The position numbers were made by a program, and so were the translations under genes. Source: Argyresthia goedartella (taxonomy: Eukaryota > Arthropoda > Insecta > Lepidoptera > Argyresthiidae). From it: DNA of 64,000 bases. Numbering within the stretch: position 1 is the stretch's first letter; the number at the start of each line of letters is the position of its first letter. Below are positions 1 through 11,074 of the stretch, in pieces. The stretch covers positions 23,182,552 through 23,246,551 of the forward strand of contig OX463832.1 in NCBI GenBank assembly GCA_949825045.1, given 5' to 3'. The notes beneath the pieces are model-generated. The model worked only from the letters and a program-made list of their open reading frames with translations, searched no databases and had not been told where the DNA came from.

Positions 1-319
1 AAAGAGTTCCACCGTGAGATGCGAGTGAAGTTTTTGTATTTTCCACTTGTGCCTTGAAATTTTGAATCTCTCATCAAAGCTCTTCCGCCACATGTTTCTC
101 TGCATTTAAACAATTGCAACCAACGTCGCCTTTTTTGTTTATAAATTTTCGTTACAATATTATGAATAACAATGAAGCACGCGCAAGAAATCGCTGAAAT
201 CTCATAGACTTCCGCAGTCGAAGAGATGGTCAGACGACATTAGGCACAGAAATGAACAAGCGATGATCGCAGCCAACGGAGCGATGCGACGTTCGGAGGT
301 ACGGGCTTGGCGTCACGGA
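1..319. other. No gene recognised
   Basis: No reading frame, RNA or repeat structure that I can name. The last bases hold the left copy of the target duplication of the next element. Confidence 0.4.
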
Positions 320-775
320 CAGACCTTCATAACGTTATAAAATATAACGCTAAATTGTGTTATGTAACGTTATAATCAATTAGTTTCGTTATTGTAGCGC
401 TATTATAACGTTATAATAACAAAACTTTAGGAGAAACATAACGAAATCAAAATACGTCATGAATAGAGTTATTGCGCTTTTGCCGTACGCTATGTCTGAT
501 GTGTGTTGCTTAGGTACCTATACTACTCACGCGCGCAATGCGTAAAAAAGATGGACTATAGCGAAGGAGTGAGGGCGTGAAGGAGATGCCCTACAACGCT
601 ATGATAACGTTATTTATAACTTTATTTTGTGCATAGCGCTACTGAATATAGCGCATTAAACTAAGATAATAACGTTATAGCCGTATAACGTTATGGAATT
701 ATAACGTTATAAGACGCCTTCCATAGCGCTATGATGCAAAACGTTGTGAGGATAATTACGTTATATGAAGGTCTG
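320..775. mobile_element. hAT-type MITE (456 bp)
   Basis: Terminal inverted repeats read CAGACCTTCAT at 320-330 and ATGAAGGTCTG at 765-775. The flanks are GTCACGGA (312-319) and GTTACGGA (776-783), an 8-bp target duplication with one mismatch. An 8-bp duplication with a CAG start is the hAT superfamily signature. No transposase is inside, so it would need an enzyme from elsewhere. The interior is filled with short palindromes, ATAACGTTAT and AGCGCT, many times over on both sides of a unique centre. Confidence 0.85.
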
Positions 776-1235
776 GTTACGGAGCTACGGGCTCTTTTAT
801 TTCGCGTCCAGAGTTTTTGGATCGCGACGCTGCGCGCTGATACGATCCAGGGTACGCTACGGACATAAGAACATGTGTGGACCCACCTTAAGACGGCCAT
901 GGTAATTTTTGGGATCAGTTTAGGTTCCTAAATCAGCATAAGACGTTGTGGTACCCCCCCTGTGGCCTTATCATGTACAGTACCCGGCGATAATGATTGC
1001 ACATCAGTCCGTAGAAAGAGAGTCGGATAATTTCGGCTATGTAGAGCGTTGTCACACACTATATTTGTGACGTTTGTCAGTCGTTGTACAGGTGCAGTAG
1101 GGGACGGTCGCATTTAGTTGAAAATATATATTATAGAGTTATTAGACCCTCAAAATAACCTTATCACAATAAATATGTCAAAGACCCTCAATTCAAAAAC
1201 CGCTAGACAGTAAATGATCAACTGATTAGACAGTC
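776..1235. other. No gene recognised
   Basis: Short open frames on the minus strand (691-900 and 928-1113) have no family resemblance and the first overlaps the MITE end. I see no repeat signature. Confidence 0.35.
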
Positions 1236-1239
1236 ATGA

Positions 1240-1725
1240 AATTCCAGTTGATCCAACATTGACGAAACCCCAGATTTACGATATTACATGTCAGCACAAA
1301 AAAAGGATAACAGAGTTTTCTTTTGACAAATTATTTGCCAAACATGGGCACACTGTGTTGCCATTACTACCATATCATCCGGATTTTAATTCCATTGGGA
1401 ATATATGGTCTCAACTAAATGGCTATGTATCCGCTAGAAATATAGATATGAATTTAACTTCAGTAAAATAAATATTGGATGGCAAACATGATTGGGGCTG
1501 AAGAATGGAACAAAGTTTGGCGAGACAGAATATCGAAGAATTCAACCCCATATGGACGATTACACTGATAAACTCGTAATAAATATGGCTGAGAGTGACA
1601 ATGACATTGACCTCGTTGAGACAGCGAAACGGTTGGAATTAAGAAATTCTGAAATTAAAATTTCAGAAATTCATGATACAGAACGAATAGGCGTATATTG
1701 TTTGCTATCTATATATACTATAAAT
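1240..1725 (+). pseudogene. Tc1/IS630-like DDE transposase remnant
   Basis: The frame at 1259-1471 contains GHTVLPLLPYHPDFNSIGNI, the degraded form of the GH-VLRLPPYHPDLNPIE-IW block around the last catalytic residue of insect IS630/Tc1-type (DDE_3) transposases. It continues as NGYVSARN. A second frame from about 1492 resembles the acidic C-terminus of the same proteins. The N-terminal DNA-binding part and the first two acidic residues are absent, and frameshifts separate the pieces. No terminal repeats were found. This is an old relic; family assignment rests on one motif block. Confidence 0.6.
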
Positions 1726-1929
1726 TTAGTTTTATCTTTTTTTTTGTAGTTGCAACAGCTCTCCATAAATATCCAAAGTTTACATGAAGTATATTTAATG
1801 CGAAATTTCACTGATTAAATACAATAATTGAACAATCGTCTGTGTTCGGAAATCGTCGTAATTGTCTCTTTTCAAAGACTGATGTGCAAAAATTATCATC
1901 GGAAAGTGTACATCAGTCAAAATGAAAAA

Positions 1930-2328
1930 TCGGGCCATCAGTAGCTACTTCATGTAAGTAATTCCAACATCTAGTCTGAGAATTTTCATCGCATTTGAAA
2001 AAGGGCAGTATTTAAAAGTGTGACTGTAAATCACCCAGTTTTCTGAATTCCCGGATAGCGACATAAAACTGGTTTCGTCTGACAAAATTATCGAATTGCG
2101 CTACTAGAAATCTAAAAACAGCAATTTTAAAACTTTAAAACTTTAAAGTTCGAGTAACTTAAAATAAAAAAACGGGCGTTGGATTTTGTCGTTCTTACAT
2201 TTCAACCTAAGAAGGATAAAGGGGTGAGCGAAGCGAACCTACCCTTCTGGCTTCTGGCTACCCTCACTACCTGACTAAGCGAAATGGTTGGGCCATTTCG
2301 TCCAGACAGTCTTTATTTAGCCAATATG
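1930..2328. repeat. Dispersed repeat 'Rx', copy 1
   Basis: A block with AACGGGCGTTGGATTTTGTC, TTCTTACATTTCAACCTAAG and GGTGAGCGAAGCGAA recurs in recognisable form near 45430-45500 and 61680-61920. The upstream stretch 1750-1930 holds nothing I recognise. No coding potential and no termini resolved. Confidence 0.5.
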
Positions 2329-2374
2329 CGGTGGCTACAACACTAACAAAAATTTCACCAACTTCTATGTAACT

Positions 2375-4850
2375 ATGAAACATACTCTTGACCGATTCAT
2401 TCCAAAAATCATAACCAATCTTAAGAACAACACCCCAAAAAAATGGATTACTAAAGGTATCAGAAAGTCATGCCAACATAAACGCCTTCTTAGGTTACTT
2501 AAATCTCAAACAAAGAACCCAACCTTAAATAGTCATTACAGGGAATACTCAGAAATACTTAAAAAGGCAATAAACAGATCTAGAAAATTAAACTATATAA
2601 GTAGACTCAAACAATCAAATAATATTACCAAAACGGCATGGCAAGTAGTCAAAGAGACCACAAACAAGATCCAAAAAATATCTAAATATAATATTGAATT
2701 ACTAGAAGGCACCAATTTAATAAACAATCCACAAACAATATCAAATATATTCAACAAATATTTTTTGTCAATAGCAAAACCACAATACCAGCCACAAATC
2801 CCCCGCCTGGACGCCCAGTTATTTCACCAATGGAAAACTCTTTTTATTTACACCCTGCCACTGAACTCGAAATCTACCACATAATTAAAAGTCTTAAGAA
2901 CAAAAATAGCGCTGGATTTGATGAATTTCCCGCATCATTGATAAAAAAATGCTCTCCATACTTGGTTTCTCCATTAACATTGCTAATTAATCAATCTTTC
3001 AAAACTGGATGTTTTCCTGATTTGTTGAAAAAGACAATTATCACACCACTACACAAAAAAAAATAAAAAAAAAACCCGAAAACTACCGCCCAATCGCCCT
3101 ATTATCTACTTTCGCAAAAAAAATTGAAACCGTTATGCATAAGAAGCTATACACCTTTTGCGAAAAATTCAATATCTTTAATGAAAATCAATTCGGCTTC
3201 AGAAAAGGAATATCGACCGCATTAGCCATTTTCAAATTTATCAATAATGCATTAACATTTATTAACAACAAAACTTATGCAGTTGGTGTTTTACTAGACA
3301 TGAGCAAAGCCTATGACAGAGTTTTACATAACATAATGCTAAAAAATCTTTCGGGTATAGGCGTACGAGGCATAGCTCTCAAATGGATTGAATCCTACTT
3401 AACTAACCGCTCCCAATATGTAGAAATAACATATTTTAACCAGCTCACAGGAGAAGTTTCCAAAATAAAATCAGAAACAGCAAGCGTACAGAGATCAATC
3501 CCTCAAGGTAGTGCTCTGGGGTGTTTGCTGTTTTTGATTTACATAAATGACCTCCCAAAAGTCATTGAGCATACATGTACTTTATTCGCGGATGATACAT
3601 CTGCCTTAATCCCTACTATTAACACACAAACCTTACACAATCATTTACAATCAACATTTAACACAATTATAAATTGGCTTGAAGACCACAATCTGGACAT
3701 AAACCAAAACAAAAATAATACAATTTCATCCTTACCAAAGAAAACCTTTAGAAATAAATTTTACTTTTAGAAACGAGGACATAGAATGCTTGAAATCCTA
3801 CTGCCTGCTGGGAATTCACTTAGATTCCAACCTTAACTGGAAACAACACGTAAGCAAACTCTGCTCTAAAATATCAAGCTTTACCTTCGCATTGAATAGT
3901 AGTTTATGTGACTGCTGCATAATGGAGGGCATTAAAACTCGGGAGTGGGTTTATGAAACGAGCCGAAGGCGAGTTTCATAATAATATCACTCGAGAGTTT
4001 TAATGCCTAATTATGTACAGTTACATACACTAGTTTATCTACACACATATCACAAGCTCTCTTTGATGTGTTCAGGAACCGCATGTTTGACCGGCATTGT
4101 GGTTCTGCAATTGTTTAGCTTGTTCTTTAGTACCAACTTCACGCAGACGGGCGTCGGCGTTCGAAATTTGAATGTCAGTACCAACTTCACAGACAAACTA
4201 GGGACGGCACGCGGGTGGGCGTCGGCGTTCGAAATTTGAATGTCATTATATGTAGAAAAACTACACATAATGACCATTATGTGTAGTTTTCCAGATACGA
4301 AACGAGTTTTTACCAAGTAGTTTAACATAATGCTGATCGTAACGTGCGGTTTTTGAACGCAGTAAAGAGGGTTTATGGTACGTGTGTAGATAAAGAAATT
4401 AAAAAAGCAACTGATTTGGATACGGCATTGATGGCGTACTATGCCTATGTACATTCCCGGATGCAATACGGAATTGTGTTATGGGGAAATAGTGTTGACG
4501 TAGGAAACATATTTACACTTCAAAAGAAATGTATAAGAATAATAGCTAATATAGATCAAATGACCAGTTGCAGACAATACTTTAAATCTTATGAAATCCT
4601 CACACATACATCGATCTACATCTTAGAAGCCTCCCTATTTGTTATAAAACACCAACACCTGTTTCCAATCCGTGATCGACCTACTAACCTAAGGCCACGT
4701 ACACGATTAACTGCATCTCAATCAAACTTAGTTTTAGTAGATTCAGGCCCATACAATATAAGTTTTAAAATATATAATATGTTACCAACAGCAATAAAAA
4801 ATATATTAAAAATACCAAACTTTAAAGAAACATTAAAAAATACTTAATAG
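2375..4850 (+). pseudogene. LINE A ORF2 reverse transcriptase, broken
   Basis: The protein is spread over frames 2375-2884, 2830-3066, 3135-3770, 3790-3896 and 4395-4847. Visible blocks are the pre-RT segment (SAGFDEFPASLIKK), LLDMSKAYDRV (first catalytic Asp), a GSALG version of the PQGS block, and FADDTS with the paired Asp residues. The C-terminal YGIVLWGN and QKKCIRIIA blocks lie beyond the inserted element. Frameshifts occur at A-runs near 3055-3075 and near 3770. The enzyme would nick and reverse-transcribe LINE RNA at chromosomal targets; this copy cannot make it. Confidence 0.85.
3897..4394 (+). mobile_element. Double fold-back element, copy 1 (inside LINE A)
   Basis: Two fold-backs stand in series. 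The first (about 3897-4035) pairs TAGTTTATGTGACTGC and GGGCATTAAAACTC with GAGTTTTAATGCC and GTTACATACACTAG. The second (about 4034-4394) pairs GTTTATCTACACAC with GTGTGTAGATAAA and centres on a hairpin near 4255-4295. It splits the LINE A frame between FTFALN and IKKATDLD. A 55-60-bp segment containing GGCGTTCGAAATTTGAATGT is tandemly doubled. Related copies lie at 30594, 32564, 34131, 34429, 43786 and 46054. No protein is encoded, so it is a non-autonomous family; the superfamily is unknown because no clean target duplication is visible. Confidence 0.75.
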
Positions 4851-5190
4851 AAAATTCATTTTATCGCATGTAAGAATTTTTCGAAAATGATTAACAATGT
4901 ATATTTTAATTATTGTCTAAACAATCTTTGTGCAATAAGTATAACTTTAATAATAATGTTATGTTTTGAAATGTTTAAAATTCTAATTCGTTTAAGATAT
5001 GTTTATGTTGCAATGCCCTTGCAGGGCGCATGTTCTGGGACTCATTTAATGTAACATCCTTTTACCACATGTAAGCAATAAATAAATGAATACTGAATAC
5101 TGAATACTGCTAAACCATAACCAGTAATTTTAATTAGGAAATTCATGGACATCGCTCAATTAGTTTTTTATTCGGTCATTTTATTATATC

Positions 5191-5908
5191 CCCTTCGGCC
5201 GTCTATAAAACCGGAGCTTAGGAACTGGTTCCGTGCGAAGCTTTTAATTGACTTGTATGTAACTGGTTCCGATCGAGGCTTTTAATTGACTTGTATGTAA
5301 CTGGTTCCGATCGAGGCTTTCAATTGACTTGTATGTAACTGGTTCCGATCGAGGCTTTTAATTTACTTGTATGGAACTGGTTCCGTACGAGGCTTTTAAT
5401 TTACTTGTATGGAACTGGTTCCGATCAAGGCTTTTAATTTACTTGTATGTAACCGGTTACGATCGAGGCTTTTAATTGATTTGTATGTAACTGGTTCCGA
5501 TCGAGGCTTTTAATTTACTTGTATGGAACTGGTTCCGTACAAGGCTTTTAATTTACTTGTATGGAACTGGTTCCGATCGAGGCTTTTAATTTACTTGTAT
5601 GTAACTTGTTCCGATCGAGGCTCTTAATTTACTTGTATGTAACTGGTTCCGATCGAAGGTTTTAATTTACTTGTATGGAACTGGTTCCGATCCAGGCTTT
5701 TAATTTACTTGTATGGAACTGGTTCCGATCGAGGCTTTTAATTTACTTGTATGGAACTGGTTCCGATCGAGGGTTTTAATTTACTTGTATGGAACTGGTT
5801 CCGATCGAGGCTTTTAATTTACTTGTTTAAAACTGGTTCCGATGAAGTAAATTAAAAGCCTCGTACGGAACCAGTTCCGGAGCTCCGGTTCTATAGACGG
5901 CCGAAGGG
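5191..5908. mobile_element. TIR element with tandem-repeat interior
   Basis: CCCTTCGGCCGTCTATA opens at 5191 and its reverse complement closes at 5908, followed inwards by matching CCGGAGCT. The interior is an array of 38-bp units. No protein. It lies in sequence resembling repeat Rx near 61960-62030. The target duplication is not clear, so the superfamily is open. Confidence 0.75.
5222..5866 (+). repeat. Minisatellite, about 17 units of 38 bp
   Basis: Each unit carries GGAACTGGTTCCGATCGAGG, then CTTTTAATTTACTTGTAT. Variants have GTACGAGG or TGTAACTGG. The final partial unit (5847-5875) is in the opposite orientation and joins the right terminal repeat. Confidence 0.9.
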
Positions 5909-6040
5909 ATTTTTTAAGTGTTTTGAAAAAAATACCAATCAACATCGCATAAACAAGCAAATCGCAATAAAAGACCGCTCGTGTCAAATAATCATGCTCA
6001 GAAAGGTAAATTTTTCAATCGATATAAAAAATTACATATT

Positions 6041-6290
6041 AATAATAATACCTTAGACCCTATTTACACACATTGATATAGCCCCTAACTGGGATTCCCT
6101 GTATCTTGGGTACTAGACAACGATACATATACTTATAAAGATAAATATTATACTTAGATAGATAAACAACCATGACTAGGGTACAAACATCCGTTGTCAT
6201 CAAACAAATATTTGCCCCCACCGGGACTCGAACCCGGGACCCTTGGCTTCCAGGCAGGGTCACTGCCGACTCGGCCATTCGGGTCGTCGA
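6041..6290 (-). mobile_element. SINE family 1 (tRNA-derived), copy a
   Basis: On the minus strand the head has a pol III box A, TGGCCGAGTCGG, and box B, GGTTCGAGTCC, spaced as in a tRNA gene. A body with ATTTGTTTGATGA-like and GTTGTCTAGTACCCAAGATA blocks follows, and the tail is TTA repeats (6041-6050). It is a pol III transcript copied by a LINE enzyme, not a tRNA gene: the acceptor stem does not pair and it occurs in many copies. Confidence 0.9.
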
Positions 6291-6401
6291 TAAGAATGCT
6301 TTCTACGCGCGATTCGGAATCGGCTCCTCCACTGTGGAAACAGTGCCTCGAACTGCATCGCCGCCGCAGAGGTCGTGAACGTAAACGCAATAAATACTCA
6401 C

Positions 6402-6431
6402 TTGTTGGATTCTGGTTCTGCTGGATCGGTC
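6402..6431 (-). other. 30-bp exon-like cassette, copy 1
   Basis: On the minus strand a pyrimidine tract ends in CAG, then 30 bases (GACCGATCCAGCAG onward), then the donor GTGAGT. The same arrangement stands at 9748-9777 and 21112-21141. At 30 bases it would be frame-neutral if included in a transcript. Splicing is inferred, not shown. Confidence 0.5.
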
Positions 6432-6660
6432 CTGAAAAAATAAAAGAAAGATAACCATTCCATGATATAGTCAACCATTTCATGAAGTAGTCAGAAAGGA
6501 TTGAATTTCACGAAAAGTGTGTTTTTAAAAGAATTTGTATTCAGTACTACGTCGTGTTTTTTGTGTTGTACATGTCGAACTAACACGCAGACTATTCGGA
6601 GGCTTCGCTGTTCGCCCCCTTTAGTATTCACCTAAGCTACCGCAGTGTTTTGTCCTCAAC

Positions 6661-6930
6661 TGACGACCCGAATGACCGAGTCGGCAGTGACCCTGCCTAC
6701 GAAGCCAAGGGTCCCGGGTTCGAGTCCCGGTGGGGGCAAATATTTGTTTGACGAGAACGGATGTTTGTACCCAAGTCTTGGTTGTTTATCTATCTAAGTA
6801 TAATATTTATCTATATAAGTATGTGTATCGTTGTCTAGTACCCAAGATACAGGGAATCCTAGTTTAGGGCCTTGATCAATGTGAGTCTATAGTGTCCAGT
6901 GTATGATTTATGTATTATTTTTATTATTAA
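6661..6930 (+). mobile_element. SINE family 1, copy b
   Basis: The head TGACGACCCGAATGACCGAG starts at 6661, with box B GGTTCGAGTCC at about 6717-6727. The complete body runs to GATACAGGGAATCCTAGTTT and an A/T-rich tail of TTATT repeats. Box A carries a G to A change. Confidence 0.9.
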
Positions 6931-6989
6931 AATATTTCTTTGTTCAATAAAAAAAATATTCAACCATGGTTGACGATATCATGATATAG

Positions 6990-7255
6990 TCAATTCTACG
7001 ATATTGTTACGCCATATATAGTATTATTATATGTAAAGTGTATGTACTTATATATCGGTGCTTATTTAGTTTTTTACTTTCTGTATCTTATAGGTATTTA
7101 ATTTATTCCTAGGCATTTCATTTAAACTACTTATTGTGCGCTGCCTACCCTTTTTGTGATACTATTTACTATAATCCCATGGTTTTATGGAAGAAATCTC
7201 TTTTAGAGATAAGCTCGCCTTTGTACATGGAATTCTTTTAAAATAATTATGAAAA
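6990..7255 (+). mobile_element. LINE B 3' UTR fragment
   Basis: Matches the 3' UTR of LINE B copies, including GCGCTGCCTACC and the hairpin GAAATCTCTTTTAGAGATAA before GCTCGCCTTTG (7190-7216). No coding sequence remains. Confidence 0.7.
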
Positions 7256-8120
7256 AATAAGTGAGTAAAGATTTCGGCACGCCATTACTATCCGAAAAGT
7301 TAAAACTTGGCATCCGCAAGGAAGTGACGTAAATTGGCACACGAGTTCATTGATTTAATAAAAAATTTTGGTCGATCGCAATTTTTATTGGGGGGGAAAT
7401 ACTTTTAATTTCTATCTGTCTATAGTTGACCTACTTATGAGAAAAAAACCGTTAGTTGATCAACTAACGGTTTTGACTATCTTACGGTGACATATGACAT
7501 TTTTATCATTTATTAATTACGAGTTGGTATGGTTGGTATATGTCGTGCCGACAGTTTAAACGGGTCGCCCTAACGTAAAAGACGCTATTAATAGACACAA
7601 GTCGATATGCCTCCGACAACGTTTCAGTAAATCTGTCGCTCCTACCTAATGTATGAAACCCTATCTTGTATGAAAAGAGAGTTTAGAATATTTACAAAGA
7701 TTTATTTAAGAGAAGACAGAGCAAGGTCATGGGTGTGAACTCGTGAGACGGACTTTGCGCGTTTAGGCTGCGACTCCTCTGATGAGGTCCGGTAGCAGGA
7801 GCGGCAGCACACGATGGCCTATAGAGGGCCGCGAGGTAATATTAATAGTTATGAGGGACTAGCCCATCGCTGCAACTATGGCATAATTGAGGCGGTAACA
7901 ATAAACTGACGTAGAGGATACGTTTAAGCGATTCAGAGCTCAAAGAAAGAATGCGTCAAAAACAATCGAAGAGCTACCAGACGAAATTCCAGGTTTGAAT
8001 TCTGAACCTTTGCTTTTCAGAAGGCTAGTCAGCCAGTAAGCTTGTTATATGAAATAAAAAATAAGTTTTACTACAATCTGTATACTTAAGTACGACTTAA
8101 TAGTAAGTAGAACCTCATTT
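7256..8120. other. Unassigned stretch
   Basis: Contains a 30-bp perfect palindrome (7445-7474) and, at about 7575-7620, a block (TATGCCTCCGACAACGTT) that recurs at 10155-10200 next to family F. No reading frame of note. The stretch 7625-8120 is missing from the second context, so it may be an insertion or the second copy may be deleted. Confidence 0.4.
7445..7474. repeat. Perfect 30-bp palindrome
   Basis: AAAACCGTTAGTTGA is followed directly by its reverse complement, with no loop. Function unknown. Confidence 0.9.
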
Positions 8121-8904
8121 TAAGTAAACCATGTAACATGTATACGGGGCTTTAACCTTTAGACCGCCATTCATCAAATACAAAGGGCATGTAACATTTT
8201 TGGCACACCAACTGTCGAAAAATTATGATATCTGCAGCCAGTGATGAAACGGGTGTCAATCGATTGAGTATTATTTTACAAACAAATGTGTGTAATAATA
8301 AATTTCTAAAACGATAAACTTTTCGAGCAATCTGACTTCAAATGGCGATAAAATTTTTTTTTTTGCACTTTGAACTCCGATTTCTCGGAAAGGATATCGT
8401 TTTAGAAATTCATAATTACACACATGAGTTTCAATAATTTACTCTATCGATGGACATCGTTTTTATCTCTGGGCGCGGATATCAAGATTTTTTTAAAACG
8501 GCACCTATGCCAGTCTCCATACAAAAATGTTAGAACCCTTTTATCACTCACACGCCAAACATATTTGATATGATATGCAAAATACAACTTTATTCATGCG
8601 AGATAAGAACTCCTTTAATATCAAAATTGTTGCGGAGGCGGCTGACGTGGCGCCATTGGCACGAACTATAGTTATCGGCCAGTGCCGACAGGGGCGGTCA
8701 AAAGGTTAATAGAACAGGCATGAAGCCCAAGGACGAACTCACGATACCCAAACCGAACCAATTGGTCACACTAGGGTGTGTAACTATGGTGAGTTTTATT
8801 TATCCGCAGTCAAACCCAGCAGCACAACACACGCTTGACAATTAAAAGCAACAGACGATCCATTCCCAGATGGGGTGGCAGAGGCATAGTTATTATAACA
8901 CTAT

Positions 8905-9325
8905 TATGATTTTTTTGACAGCTGTTTCTATTTTCACAGGTGTTACAATTTTTGACAGGTGTCACTATTTTGACAGGTGTTGCTATTTTGGCAGGTGTAA
9001 CTATTTCTGAAAGCTGTTATTATTTTTACAGGTGTCACTCTTTTTGACAGGTGTCACTATTTTGACAGCTGTTACTATTTTGACAGGTGTTACTATTTTT
9101 GTTAAGTGTTACTATTTTGGCAGGTGTAACTAATTTTGATAGGTGTTATAATTTTTGACAGTGTCACTATTTTTTGACAGATGTTACTATTTTGACAGGT
9201 GTCACTGTTTTTGACATTTGTTATTATTGTGACAGGTGTCACAATTTTTGACAAGTGTCACAATTTTTGACAGGCTTCATTATTTTAGACAGCTGGTCAA
9301 AGTATCGTAAAATAGTGTCGCCTGT
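8905..9325 (+). repeat. Minisatellite of 18-20-bp TGACAGGTGT units
   Basis: Roughly 17-20 degenerate units of TGACAGGTGTTACTATTTT, with GTGTCAC, GTGTAAC and CAGCTGTT variants. The last unit, near 9310-9330, is inverted (GTGTCGCCTGTCAAAAAT). Each unit carries an E-box-like CAGGTG and is nearly palindromic as TGACAGGTGTCA. Confidence 0.9.
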
Positions 9326-9747
9326 CAAAAATTTCTTATTCGTGTTATATTATGTGAAGTTATGCTTCTGCCGCCCCATCTGGGAAAAGGCTTGATATAG
9401 ATTAGTTAACCGTTTAGCGCCTGGAGTTAGGTAAATATTATTGGTTTTCGCTTTACCAAGCCATAAAAATTATGTGGGAACGTATTTCCCCATGACCCTT
9501 TAAGAGTTGAACTCTAATTTGATATTTTGATCATGTCTTTTGTTTTCAATCGTCAAGGGTGTGTCGGGCTGCTGTGGCTGGTGTGACTATATTTTTTTCA
9601 ATCGATATAAAAATTACATAATAAAGCTTTCTACGCGCTTCCTCCCCAGCCAGGATTCGGACTCGGCACCTCCACTGGGGAGGCAGTGCCTCGAACCGCA
9701 ACGACACCGCCGCAGAGGTCGTGAACGTAAATGCAAAAAATACTCAC

Positions 9748-9777
9748 TTGTTGGATTCTGATTCTGCTGGATCGGTC
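9748..9777 (-). other. 30-bp exon-like cassette, copy 2
   Basis: On the minus strand the acceptor TTTTATTTTCCAG and the donor GTGAGTATTT flank the same 30 bases, with one substitution from copy 1. Confidence 0.5.
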
Positions 9778-9877
9778 CTGGAAAATAAAAGAAAGATATT
9801 GAAGAGCACTACCTCTCTCTTGCGTAAAAGTTATTGTATTTATGTCGTAACCATTTCGTAGAATTAAACCATTGAAC

Positions 9878-10029
9878 CATGGTTGTTTATCTATCTAAGT
9901 ATAACATTTCTCTATATAAGTATATATATCGTTGTCTAGTACCCAAGATACATTGAATCCTAGTTTGGGGCTAGATCAATGTGTGTAAAAGGTGTCCAAG
10001 GTATTATTAGTATTATTAGTATTAGTATT
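9878..10029 (+). mobile_element. SINE family 1, copy c (3' half)
   Basis: 5'-truncated: it begins at ATGGTTGTTTATCTATCTAA, lacks the tRNA head and ends in ATT repeats (about 10000-10029). It sits inside the right arm of F1, since GTCAACTATTTCATGA-type arm sequence continues after it. Confidence 0.85.
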
Positions 10030-11074
10030 TCATGATATGGTCAACTATTTCATGAAATTATCGGAAAGGATTGAATTTTACGAAAACATGTGTTTTTAAA
10101 AGATTTTTTCTTTAGTGCTTCGTGGTATTTTTTGAGTTGTACATTTCGAACTAACGACGCTATTAATATATACACGCTGATATGCCTCCGACACCGTTAC
10201 AATTAACTAATGTAAACGGGGCTTTAACCTTTAGACCGACATACATCAAATACAAAGGGCATGTAACCTGTCGCAAAAACATGATTTCTGCAGCCAGTGA
10301 TAAAACGGGTGTCCATCGATAGAGTATTATTTTACAAACAAATGTGTGTAATAATAAACTTCTACAAAGATATATTTTTCGAGCAATCTGGCTTCAAATG
10401 GCGACAAAAACAACTTTTTTGCACTTTGAACTCCGATTTCTCGCAAAGCATATCGTTTACGAAAATTTATGATTACACACTTGTGTTTCAGTAATTTACT
10501 CTATCGATGGACAATGGTTTCATCTCTGGCCGCAGAAATCATGATTTAACCCAGATTTTAGAGGATTTTTGAAAATTGGATCGCGATTTTAAACTTTAAC
10601 AGTTTAAGATAAGGTTCAAATCCTGTGAAACTAAATTGATCGTTTTATCAAATGCTAGTAACAAGTGGGTTAAGAACAGTACCTATGCCAGTCTCCATAC
10701 AAAAACGTTAGAACACTTTTGTCACTCAAACGCCATACATTTTTGATAATACTATGCAAAATGCATCTTTGGTCATACGAGATAAGAATTCTTTTAAAAT
10801 CAAAATTGTTGCGGTGGCGACGACGTTCGTAGCGCCATTGGCACGACTTACAGTTGGGCAGGGGCAGTCAAAAGGTTAATAGAACAGGCATGAAACTCTA
10901 GGACGAACTCACTATACCCAAACCGAACCAATTTGTCACACTAGGGTGTGTGACTATGGTGAGTTTTATTTATCCGCAGTCAAACCCAGCAGCCCAACAC
11001 GTGCTTGACGATTAAAAGCGATAGACGATCAATTCCCAGATGGGGTGGCAGAGGCATAAATATTATATCAATAT

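Larger units (their letters stand above)
2330..5105 (+). mobile_element. LINE A, 5'-truncated non-LTR retrotransposon
   Basis: This copy carries the part of ORF2 from just before the reverse transcriptase to the 3' end, then a 3' UTR ending in AATAAATGAATACTGAATAC-type tandem 7-mers (5075-5108), a typical LINE slippage tail. It lacks ORF1 and the endonuclease. Its protein resembles LINE D on the minus strand, so both belong to one broad CR1/Jockey-like group; I cannot fix the clade by eye. It is interrupted by the double fold-back element at 3897-4394. Confidence 0.85.
5950..6660. mobile_element. Family F, copy F0 (right arm only)
   Basis: From the TTCAATCGATATAAAA block at about 6013, through the 30-bp cassette, to GCTACCGCAGTGTTTTG at 6639-6655, the order matches 9590-10150 and 20960-21440. 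It has lost the left arm and the minisatellite core. A SINE sits within it (6041-6290) and another abuts its right end (6661). Confidence 0.65.
8121..10150. mobile_element. Family F, copy F1 (most complete)
   Basis: A left arm (about 8121-8895) ends in CCCAGATGGGGTGGCAGAGG; a minisatellite core follows; the right arm (from about 9345) opens with CTTCTGCCGCCCCATCTGGG, the inverse of the left arm end. Further out, AGCAGCACAACACACGCTTG (left) faces CAAGGGTGTGTCGGGCTGCT (right). The right arm carries the 30-bp cassette and a remnant of LINE B coding end (GAGCACTACCTCTCTC). No transposase is visible. It may be a fold-back transposon or a non-autonomous element with captured sequence; I do not recognise the family. 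Confidence 0.6.

Noticed and set aside
6210..6290. tRNA gene on the basis of box A and box B
   Set aside because: The same head occurs in six copies, each followed by the same body and tail and without a paired acceptor stem, so it is a SINE head. The same applies to 31410, 44858, 51745, 56225 and 62163.
8905..9325. CRISPR array
   Set aside because: Repeats are degenerate and contiguous with no unique spacers, and the DNA is eukaryotic.
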